A stretch of DNA of 20,106 nt from DUUI01 sp964345765 (lineage in GTDB: Bacteria; Bacillota_I; Bacilli_A; Erysipelotrichales; Erysipelotrichaceae), in assembly GCA_964345765.1 (NCBI GenBank), contig CAYFSJ010000025.1:1-20106 (forward strand), given 5' to 3'. Position 1 is the first letter of the stretch, and each line of letters begins with the position of its first letter. Below are positions 7,291-12,810 of the stretch, one piece after another. The notes beneath the pieces are model-generated. The model was given only the letters and a program-made list of their open reading frames with translations, had not been told where the DNA came from and did no database searches. The position numbers were made by a program, and so were the translations under genes.

Positions 7291-8324
7291 GAGAATTGAT
7301 GAAAAAAACAAATTTAGAGGCTCTATGGGTCACTGACGAAAAAAGCATTGGTTACCTAATCAATGAACACTTCCACTGTGGAGAGCGATTTATTGGTCTC
7401 TATATTGATTTAGAAAACAAACCAAAACTCGTCTTAAATCGTTTGTTTTTTAATGAATCAAAAGAAGTTGACGTTGTTTCATACTTTGACCACCAGGATG
7501 TTCACCAAATCATCAAAGATCTCACATCCGCAAAAAGAGTTGGTTTAGATAAAAACATGAGAGCAGAATTTGTCTTAAGTTTATTAGAACTTGATGCAGA
7601 CTTTGTGAACGGTTCAAACTGTGTCGATCAATTAAGAGCCATAAAAGATGAGACAGATATCAATATGATGATTAAAGCATCAAGCTTAAACGATCAAATT
7701 ATGAATCAGATTAAAGAATATCTGAAACCAGGTGTCTCCGAAATTGATGTTAGAAATAAGATTCATCAACTATTTGAAGAGCACAATGTTGAACCAAGCT
7801 TTGATGTCATTGTCGCCTTTGGAGATCATGGTTGTGATCCTCACGCCATCCCAACCTATCGCATTTTAAATGAAAACGAATCAATCATTATCGATATGGG
7901 GTGTATTGTTCAAGGATATTGTTCCGATATGACAAGAACTTATTTCTTAGAAACAAACCCGATTAAAGATATTTACAACCTTGTTTTAGAAGCAAATAAA
8001 AAGGCGATTGAAGCCATTAAACCTGGGGCAACCTTCAGTGATATTGATAAAGTAGCAAGAGACATTATTACAGAAAGTGGATATGGGGAGTATTTTATCC
8101 ATCGCTTAGGTCATGGGATTGGTAAAGAGGTCCATGAACCCTATGATGTAAGTGCCAGTAATCATCAATTAATTCAACCTGGGATGTGTTTCTCAATTGA
8201 ACCTGGAATTTATAAACCTGGTGTGGATGCGGTTAGAATCGAAGACCTTGTTTATGTTAATGAAGAAGGTTATGGGGAAGTCATGAATCATGTTGATAAA
8301 GAAAATCCGATTATTTATCGATAA
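7275..8324 (+). CDS. pepQ: M24-family Xaa-Pro dipeptidase (prolidase type)
   Basis: A 349-residue cytosolic dimetal peptidase, the size of Bacillota PepQ/YpdF-like proteins that split dipeptides ending in proline. The short N-domain (1-120) is followed by the M24 domain. Metal ligands are Asp207 (IIDMG), Asp218 (CSDMTRTY), His280 (RLGHGIG), Glu309 (SIEPGIY) and Glu323 (VRIEDL), all present. His287 (EVHEP) is the usual second-shell histidine. GGAGG (7266-7270) lies four bases before ATG 7275, inside the acetyltransferase gene, implying coupling. With the aminopeptidase at 4491-5720 the cell encodes both steps for proline-containing peptides, one on each side of ywiB-rpoE. The precise specificity (PepQ versus a short aminopeptidase P) is not settled by sequence, so the symbol is tentative. 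Confidence 0.88.
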   Translation: MFNQVRELMKKTNLEALWVTDEKSIGYLINEHFHCGERFIGLYIDLENKPKLVLNRLFFNESKEVDVVSYFDHQDVHQIIKDLTSAKRVGLDKNMRAEFVLSLLELDADFVNGSNCVDQLRAIKDETDINMMIKASSLNDQIMNQIKEYLKPGVSEIDVRNKIHQLFEEHNVEPSFDVIVAFGDHGCDPHAIPTYRILNENESIIIDMGCIVQGYCSDMTRTYFLETNPIKDIYNLVLEANKKAIEAIKPGATFSDIDKVARDIITESGYGEYFIHRLGHGIGKEVHEPYDVSASNHQLIQPGMCFSIEPGIYKPGVDAVRIEDLVYVNEEGYGEVMNHVDKENPIIYR

Positions 8325-8338
8325 TTTCATTTTACTTA

Positions 8339-8373
8339 TTGAATCATTGTTTAACTATCGGTATAATTGAAAA
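8339..8373 (+). promoter_or_regulatory. pyrG promoter placing +1 at GGGCC
   Basis: TTGAAT (8339-8344), a 17-base spacer, and a perfect TATAAT (8362-8367). Six bases later comes GGGCC at 8374-8378, the expected start point. A run of three G followed by C exactly at +1 is the hallmark of the CTP-sensitive pyrG start in Bacillus. Confidence 0.88.
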
Positions 8374-8403
8374 GGGCCAAGCTCCTACGGGAGTGGCTTT
8401 TTT
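8374..8403 (+). promoter_or_regulatory. pyrG leader attenuator (reiterative-transcription type)
   Basis: The predicted transcript begins GGGCC and at once folds into a terminator. CTCC (8382-8385) pairs with GGAG (8390-8393) across a TACG tetraloop of the stable UNCG class; below, after a G-T wobble (8381, 8394) and an AA bulge, GGCC (8375-8378) pairs with GGCT (8395-8398), followed by six T (8398-8403). In B. subtilis, low CTP makes polymerase stall before C4 and add extra G residues, which pair with the C/U-rich 5' arm of the terminator and allow readthrough into pyrG. CTCC here is the matching target. All parts of that mechanism are visible; regulation itself is inferred. The hairpin may also end pepQ transcripts. 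Confidence 0.85.
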
Positions 8404-8428
8404 ATTTTATTAGGTAGGAGAATCGAGT

Positions 8429-10036
8429 ATGACTAAATATGTATTTATAACTGGCGGTGTTGTTTCTGGTATTGGTAAGGGTATTGTCGCCACATCCCTT
8501 GGACGTTTATTGAAAAACAGAGGAATGAAAGTATTTCTTCAGAAATTTGATCCTTATATCAATGTTGACCCAGGAACCATGTCACCTTATCAACATGGTG
8601 AAGTATTTGTCACTAAAGATGGCGCAGAAACAGACTTAGATTTAGGTCATTATGAGCGTTTCATCGACGAAGAACTGACTCAAAATGCGAATATCACAAC
8701 GGGTCGAGTCTATATGAACGTCATCAATAAAGAGCGTCGCGGAGATTATTTAGGGGCAACTGTACAAGTGGTTCCTCATATAACAGATGAAATTAAACAG
8801 AAAATATATGATGCTGGCCACGATTCAGGCGCCGATATTGTCATTACCGAAATTGGTGGAACAGTCGGGGATATTGAGTCACTTCCATTCATTGAAGCAG
8901 TCCGTCAATTTCATGCTGAGCATAATAAAAATGATGTGGTTATTATTCATACTGCTTTAATCCCCTTAATTCCTGGTAGTGATGAAATGAAAACAAAACC
9001 AATTCAGCACTCCTATAAAGAATTAATGTCTTTGGGTGTTAAACCTAATATTATTGTGACTCGTTCCAATGAGAAGATGACTCTTGATGTTCGAAAGAAA
9101 ATTGCGATGTTTTGTGACGTAAGAGAACATGCCATTATTGAATCACCAAATGTTGATAATATTTATGAACTACCAATAATTCTTAATCGACAAGGATTAG
9201 ATGAGTATGTTTGTCATAAACTTGATTTGGATATTCCAGCAGCAGATATGGAAGAATGGAATCAAATGGTTTTTAAACAACAACACCTTAGTAAAAAAGT
9301 AAATATTGCGTTAGTTGGAAAATATGTACAACTTCATGATGCATATTTATCAGTTGTTGAATCATTAAAACATGCTGGGTTAGCCTATGATAGTGATGTT
9401 TGTATCAATTGGGTTAATTCAGAAGGGTTAAACGAAGATAATATCGATGAATATTTATCAAAATCAGATGGAATCATTGTTCCAGGTGGATTTGGCTCAA
9501 GAGGTGTTGAAGGTAAGATCTTAGCATCTAAATATGCTCGTGAAAAAAATGTTCCATATTTTGGAATCTGTCTAGGTATGCAAACAGCTTGTATTGATAT
9601 TGCGCGTCACAAGGCACAATTAGAGAATGCCAATTCAACAGAATGGCAAGAAGATGCAAATCATCCTGTTATTTCATTAATGGCAGATCAAAATGATGTG
9701 ACTAATATTGGTGGGACACTTAGATTAGGAAATTACCCATGTCATATTGTCCCAGATACAAAGATTCATAGCTTATACAAACAAGATGATATTTTAGAGC
9801 GTCATCGTCATCGCTATGAATTTAACAATGACTATCGCACACAACTTGAAGAAGTGGGAGTGGTCTTCTCAGGATTGTCCCCAGATGGTCGCTTAGTTGA
9901 GATGATTGAGTTAAATGATCACCCTTATTTTGTGGCTTGTCAATTCCATCCAGAGTTTAAGTCAAGACCTAATCGTGCTCACCCACTCTTTAAAGGCTTG
10001 ATTGAAGCTTCAATACAGTACAAACAAAACCGATAG
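8429..10036 (+). CDS. pyrG: CTP synthase (glutamine-hydrolysing)
   Basis: CTP synthase aminates UTP to CTP with ATP and glutamine-derived ammonia, the last step of pyrimidine nucleotide synthesis. At 535 residues it has full family length. Residues 1-~265 are the synthetase domain with the P-loop GGVVSGIGKG (9-18) and the nucleotide-binding KTKPIQHS (188-195). Residues ~290-535 are the class I glutamine amidotransferase domain with PGGFGSRG (352-359), nucleophile Cys381 in GICLGMQ, and His507-Glu509 in QFHPEF. One departure is KTKP-I-QHSY where KTKPTQHSV is nearly invariant from memory. AGGAG (8416-8420) lies eight bases before ATG 8429. It is transcribed alone from the attenuated leader and ends at a bidirectional terminator facing fda. 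Its place after rpoE matches the B. subtilis order. Confidence 0.98.
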   Translation: MTKYVFITGGVVSGIGKGIVATSLGRLLKNRGMKVFLQKFDPYINVDPGTMSPYQHGEVFVTKDGAETDLDLGHYERFIDEELTQNANITTGRVYMNVINKERRGDYLGATVQVVPHITDEIKQKIYDAGHDSGADIVITEIGGTVGDIESLPFIEAVRQFHAEHNKNDVVIIHTALIPLIPGSDEMKTKPIQHSYKELMSLGVKPNIIVTRSNEKMTLDVRKKIAMFCDVREHAIIESPNVDNIYELPIILNRQGLDEYVCHKLDLDIPAADMEEWNQMVFKQQHLSKKVNIALVGKYVQLHDAYLSVVESLKHAGLAYDSDVCINWVNSEGLNEDNIDEYLSKSDGIIVPGGFGSRGVEGKILASKYAREKNVPYFGICLGMQTACIDIARHKAQLENANSTEWQEDANHPVISLMADQNDVTNIGGTLRLGNYPCHIVPDTKIHSLYKQDDILERHRHRYEFNNDYRTQLEEVGVVFSGLSPDGRLVEMIELNDHPYFVACQFHPEFKSRPNRAHPLFKGLIEASIQYKQNR

Positions 10037-10040
10037 GATA

Positions 10041-10070
10041 AAAAAACGCCCTTTAATGAGGCGTTTTTTT
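10041..10070. terminator. Bidirectional terminator between pyrG and fda
   Basis: AAAAAACGCC (10041-10050) pairs with GGCGTTTTTT (10060-10069) around a nine-base loop. It has T-runs on both strands, so it serves both convergent genes; the fda stop codon is only four bases away. Confidence 0.92.
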
Positions 10071-10073
10071 GTA

Positions 10074-10961
10074 TTAAGTATTGGATGCTTCAGCAATTGT
10101 TTTGATGGATTCACCTAATAAATCATCAAAGTCTTGTTCACTTTGATCATAGAGTAAGCCTTCGGCTAGTGCTCTTGAGAAACTCGCAATCATACCCTTA
10201 TTATTGGCCAGTTTATGATTTGCGTCCTGACGAGTATAACCACCTGATAAAGCAACAACTCTCATTACTTTTGGATGTTCAATTAGTTCTTGATAGAAAT
10301 TATCTTCTTCAGGTAGGGTTAGTTTGAAAATGACTTTATCTTTTTCATCGATATCATTAAGATGATCTAAGAGTTCATCTTTTAAGATTTGTTCAGCCTC
10401 GAATTTATGTGGACTATGAATATCGACTTCAGGTTCAATAATTGGAACTAATCCAGCATCTAAGACTTTTTGAGCAATTTCAAATTGTTGTTTAACGACC
10501 TTACGAATTCCTTCAGGATTATTATCGTGGATGACAGAGCGCATCTTTGTACCAAAGATATGTTTGTCGTTAGCTCGATTAAGAAGCTTTTCTAAATCTG
10601 GCATGTCTTTCATCAGTTGGACACCATCTTGTTTTTCGGATAAGCCTTTATCGATTTTTAAGAATGGAATTACACCTTTTTCTTCCCATAGATAATCGGC
10701 GGTGTCTATATTATCGATTTGGCGATCCATGGTATTTTCAAATAGAATGGCACCTAAGATATATTTTTTATCAAAGGCTGGACTTTTGATAATACGAGTT
10801 CTCATTTGATGGACTTGATCAAACATTTGTTCATCATTTGAGTAGGCATCTTCTAAAACACCATATGCTTTAAGTGCTTTAGGGGTACTACCACCACTTT
10901 GATCTAAGGCGGCGATAAAACCAGGGTCATTGGACATTCGCTTGACTTGATCTTGATTCAT
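10074..10961 (-). CDS. fda: Class I fructose-bisphosphate aldolase
   Basis: This Schiff-base aldolase splits fructose 1,6-bisphosphate into dihydroxyacetone phosphate and glyceraldehyde 3-phosphate, without metal. It closely resembles the class I enzyme of Staphylococcus aureus: GFIAALDQSGGSTPKALK (14-31), FGTKMRS (136-142), PIIEPEVDIH (173-182), and the Schiff-base lysine expected at Lys213 in IFKLTLPEE. Lys102 and Lys105 (FLKIDKG) match further active-site lysines. At 295 residues it has full length. GAGGT precedes ATG (10961-10959) by seven bases. It is divergent from fbaA, the class II enzyme for the same reaction, with about 130 bases between their start codons. The pair probably serves different growth conditions, such as metal limitation or gluconeogenesis, but this is inference. 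Confidence 0.96.
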   Translation of the reverse strand: MNQDQVKRMSNDPGFIAALDQSGGSTPKALKAYGVLEDAYSNDEQMFDQVHQMRTRIIKSPAFDKKYILGAILFENTMDRQIDNIDTADYLWEEKGVIPFLKIDKGLSEKQDGVQLMKDMPDLEKLLNRANDKHIFGTKMRSVIHDNNPEGIRKVVKQQFEIAQKVLDAGLVPIIEPEVDIHSPHKFEAEQILKDELLDHLNDIDEKDKVIFKLTLPEEDNFYQELIEHPKVMRVVALSGGYTRQDANHKLANNKGMIASFSRALAEGLLYDQSEQDFDDLLGESIKTIAEASNT

Positions 10962-10990
10962 ATTATTTACCTCGTTTCTTTCTTATATTT

Positions 10991-10999
10991 ATTATATCA
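10991..10999 (-). promoter_or_regulatory. Extended -10 promoter of fda
   Basis: On the minus strand TGATATAAT (10999 to 10991) is a perfect TGnTATAAT extended -10. The -35 region (11019-11014, ATTTCT) is weak. The distance to the ATG is about 30 bases. Confidence 0.65.
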
Positions 11000-11018
11000 C
11001 TTTTGAATTTCCTAGAAA

Positions 11019-11033
11019 TGATACCGCTTAACA
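11019..11033. promoter_or_regulatory. Imperfect palindrome between fda and fbaA, possible operator
   Basis: TGATACCGCTTAACA has TGATA and TAACA as near-inverted arms around a central CCGCT. On the other strand it reads as a catabolite-responsive element (TGNAANCGNWNNCA) except for one inserted T. It sits just upstream of the fda -35 region and about 30 bases upstream of the fbaA -10, so a bound regulator could affect both aldolases. The one-base insertion makes a CcpA site doubtful. Confidence 0.3.
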
Positions 11034-11062
11034 CTTTCAAAATTCCTTAAAATAAGGTATTG

Positions 11063-11068
11063 TATAAG
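11063..11068 (+). promoter_or_regulatory. Possible -10 box of fbaA
   Basis: TATAAG lies 22 bases before the fbaA start codon and ahead of AGGAGG. No good -35 is seen at the proper distance. It is offered as the best candidate in the divergent spacer. Confidence 0.35.
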
Positions 11069-11089
11069 CGTTATAGAGGAGGGCTAGAA

Positions 11090-11956
11090 ATGGCATTAAT
11101 TTCAGCAAAATCAATCTTAGATAATGCCCGTGATGGACATTATGCAGTCGGTGCATTTAACATTAATAACTTAGAATGGACCAAACTTATTTTAGAAGTA
11201 GCACAAGAGAAAAACTCACCAGTATTATTAGGTGTTTCTGAAGGAGCAGCTAAATACATGGGTGGATTTAAAGTTGTTGCCGATATGGTCAAAGCATTAG
11301 TTGAATCTTTAAATATTACGGTTCCTGTTGCTTTACACTTAGACCACGGTTCTTATGAAGGATCTTTTAAGGCAATTGAAGCAGGATTTACATCAGTTAT
11401 GTATGATGGATCTCATTTACCACTTGAAGAAAACTTAGAGAAAACTCGCGAAGTTGTTAAACACGCTCATGAAAATGGAATCAGTGTTGAAGCAGAAGTT
11501 GGATCTATCGGTGGTGAAGAAGATGGCGTTATTGGTTCTGGTGAATTAGCTGATCCAAAAGAATGTCAAATGTTAGCTGATACAGGAATTGACTTCCTAG
11601 CAGCAGGTATTGGTAATATCCATGGTAAATATCCAGATAACTGGGCTGGTTTAAACTTCGAAAGACTTGCTGAAGTACAACAAGCATCAAATCATTTACC
11701 ATTAGTTCTACATGGTGGTACTGGTATTCCTGAAGAACAAATCAAAAAAGCAATTGACTTAGGTGTTTCTAAAATTAACGTGAACACTGAACTTCAATTA
11801 GCATTTGCTGATGGAACAAGAAAATACATTGAAGATGGAAAAGATTTACAAGGTAAAGGATTTGACCCTCGTAAATTATTAGCTCCAGGTACAGAAGCAG
11901 CTAAACAAGTTGTTCGCGATAAGATCGACATGTTTGGTTCAGCAAACAAAGCATAA
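11090..11956 (+). CDS. fbaA: Class II fructose-bisphosphate aldolase (zinc)
   Basis: This metal-dependent aldolase catalyses the same glycolytic cleavage as fda through a zinc enolate. At 288 residues it is the short Bacillus-type class II-B form. Visible residues are the HLDHGSYE motif (83-90) with Asp85 and zinc ligand His86, the EAEVGSIGGEEDG loop (134-146), zinc ligands His178 (GNIHGKYP) and His208 (LHGGTG), and the NVNTELQ phosphate-site segment (230-236). The start is ATG 11090: AGGAGG (11077-11082) lies seven bases before it, and MALISAK begins the family normally; upstream TTG 11060 lies before the ribosome site. Strand TTA-rich codons and the strong ribosome site suggest high expression. 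A 12-bp terminator follows. In B. subtilis fbaA lies between pyrG and murZ, as here. Confidence 0.98.
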   Translation: MALISAKSILDNARDGHYAVGAFNINNLEWTKLILEVAQEKNSPVLLGVSEGAAKYMGGFKVVADMVKALVESLNITVPVALHLDHGSYEGSFKAIEAGFTSVMYDGSHLPLEENLEKTREVVKHAHENGISVEAEVGSIGGEEDGVIGSGELADPKECQMLADTGIDFLAAGIGNIHGKYPDNWAGLNFERLAEVQQASNHLPLVLHGGTGIPEEQIKKAIDLGVSKINVNTELQLAFADGTRKYIEDGKDLQGKGFDPRKLLAPGTEAAKQVVRDKIDMFGSANKA

Positions 11957-11973
11957 ATTATTAAAACCCTTTT

Positions 11974-12004
11974 ATAAAGCATACTCGAGTAGTATGCTTT
12001 ATTT
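11974..12004 (+). terminator. Terminator after fbaA
   Basis: ATAAAGCATACT (11974-11985) pairs perfectly with AGTATGCTTTAT (11991-12002) around CGAGT. A short T-rich end follows. The 12-base stem is nearly symmetric and could work on both strands. Confidence 0.85.
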
Positions 12005-12022
12005 ATAGAAAAGGAGTATTTT

Positions 12023-12367
12023 ATGAAACATTATCAGCATATTGTTATCGGATTTGGGAAAGCGGGAAAAACACTAGCAGCACATTTATCCAAATAAGGA
12101 GAGAGTGTCGCCCTAATTGAGAAAAATAAAGACAATTATGGGGGAACCTGTATTAATGTGGCATGTATCCCTACGAAAGTGTTAGTTCATAGTGCCCAAG
12201 TACTTAAAGAATTGGACTATGATTTTGAACAAAAGAAAGAATACTATAAGATGGCAATTCACCAAAAGAATGAAATCATTACTTTATTAAGAAATAAGAA
12301 TGAAGAAAAACTAAAAATACGCATTATTGAAACCCAACAAACAATTAATTCGCTCAATCATCTTTAG
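12023..12367 (+). pseudogene. Truncated, nonsense-mutated RclA-like FAD/NAD(P) disulfide oxidoreductase
   Basis: From ATG 12023, six bases after AAGGAG (12011-12016), the frame reads the start of a pyridine nucleotide-disulfide oxidoreductase: the FAD-binding IVIGFGKAGKTLAAHLSK, then an in-frame TAA at 12095-12097, then GESVALIEKNKDNYGGTCIN and ACIPTK with the redox cysteine pair intact. The opening is most like RclA-type hypothiocyanite/mercuric-reductase relatives, where a glutamine usually sits between SK and G, so CAA to TAA is likely. After about codon 97 (near 12312) homology stops, and the last residues (IRIIETQQTINSLNHL) look unrelated. The intact family protein is ~440 residues; the NAD and dimerisation domains are gone. 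The ATG-initiated remainder at 12158-12367 is unlikely to be a working gene. The retained ribosome site suggests recent loss. Confidence 0.8.
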
Positions 12368-12446
12368 CTATCCATTCTTGTTATTGGTCGGTGGTTTCTT
12401 AATGTTATTTATTCCACCCTATAAATCAATAGAAGATCATCTATAA
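12315..12446 (+). pseudogene. C-terminal remnant of a membrane protein joined to the rclA-like fragment
   Basis: In another frame from the rclA-like remnant, codons from 12315 read KYALLKPNKQLIRSIIFS and go on to YPFLLLVGGFLMLFIPPYK and SIEDHL, then TAA at 12444-12446. This looks like a last transmembrane helix with a short cytoplasmic tail, as in many transporters. It begins about where the flavoprotein homology ends, so a deletion probably fused the front of one gene to the back of another. No family can be named from 43 residues. Confidence 0.45.
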
Positions 12447-12482
12447 AGATATGAAGTAGTCGTTGATGATAATCTAACTTAG

Positions 12483-12512
12483 AAGAATTCTTAAATTTGA
12501 GAATTCTTTTTT
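12483..12512 (+). terminator. Terminator upstream of the metal operon
   Basis: AGAATTCT (12484-12491) pairs with AGAATTCT (12500-12507), which is self-complementary, with an extra A-T pair and an eight-base loop, followed by T6 (12507-12512). It insulates the metal operon from the decayed region. Confidence 0.8.
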
Positions 12513-12526
12513 ATTTCTTTCTAAAA

Positions 12527-12542
12527 CTTGATGGCCATCAAG
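12527..12542. promoter_or_regulatory. Perfect FNR-type operator at the metal operon promoter
   Basis: CTTGATGGCCATCAAG is a perfect 16-base palindrome containing TTGAT-N4-ATCAA, the exact consensus of an FNR box. It overlaps a TTGATG -35-like hexamer (12528-12533). The operon's third gene encodes an FNR-like regulator whose recognition helix carries the E-x-x-S-R residues that read TTGAT in FNR. The site is therefore very likely the binding site of that regulator; whether it represses or activates is open. Confidence 0.82.
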
Positions 12543-12563
12543 GAAATAAGTCTCTAATAGAAT
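12528..12563 (+). promoter_or_regulatory. Probable promoter of the metal operon
   Basis: TTGATG (12528-12533) could act as -35, with TCTAAT (12553-12558, 19-base spacer) or TAGAAT (12558-12563) as -10. Neither pairing is ideal, which fits a promoter that depends on the regulator bound at the overlapping palindrome. Confidence 0.45.
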
Positions 12564-12591
12564 TAAACTGTCAGTACAAGGAGGTCATAAT

Positions 12592-12798
12592 ATGACAAAA
12601 GTAAATATTCAATTAGAACCAGTAAGTTGCCCATCATGCATCAATAAGATTGAGAACCGACTCAATAAGGAAGATGGACTAGACAATGTCAAAGTATTAT
12701 TTAATAGTTCAAAAGTAAAAGCAGACATGGACGAAACAAAAATCAGTCTACAAGAAGTCGTAAACATTATTGAACAACTTGGATACCAAGTGAAGTAG
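12592..12798 (+). CDS. HMA-domain metallochaperone (CopZ-like)
   Basis: A 68-residue single heavy-metal-associated domain with the ferredoxin-like beta-alpha-beta-beta-alpha-beta pattern. The metal site is Cys13 and Cys16 in SCPSCINKIE; the common copper form is GMTCxxC, while CPSC here lacks the methionine, which leaves the metal open (copper, zinc or cadmium). It would bring metal to, or take it from, the ATPase encoded 12 bases downstream, which has no such domain of its own. AAGGAGGT (12578-12585) is a near-perfect ribosome site, six bases before ATG 12592, suggesting strong translation. It is the first gene of a three-gene operon with an FNR-type operator. Annotations may call it CopZ or a heavy-metal transport/detoxification protein; I give no symbol because the metal is unknown. 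Confidence 0.9.
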   Translation: MTKVNIQLEPVSCPSCINKIENRLNKEDGLDNVKVLFNSSKVKADMDETKISLQEVVNIIEQLGYQVK

Positions 12799-12810
12799 GA
12801 GAAATTAAAA

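Noticed and set aside
12095..12097. TAA recoded as an amino acid
   Set aside because: Many intact genes in the window (ispF, gltX, rpoE, pepQ, fbaA) end at TAA at the expected length, so TAA is a normal stop.
12158..12367. ATG-started 69-codon ORF as an independent small protein
   Set aside because: It is the in-frame continuation of the RclA-like remnant, starting inside the redox motif. The ATG is not preceded by a ribosome site.
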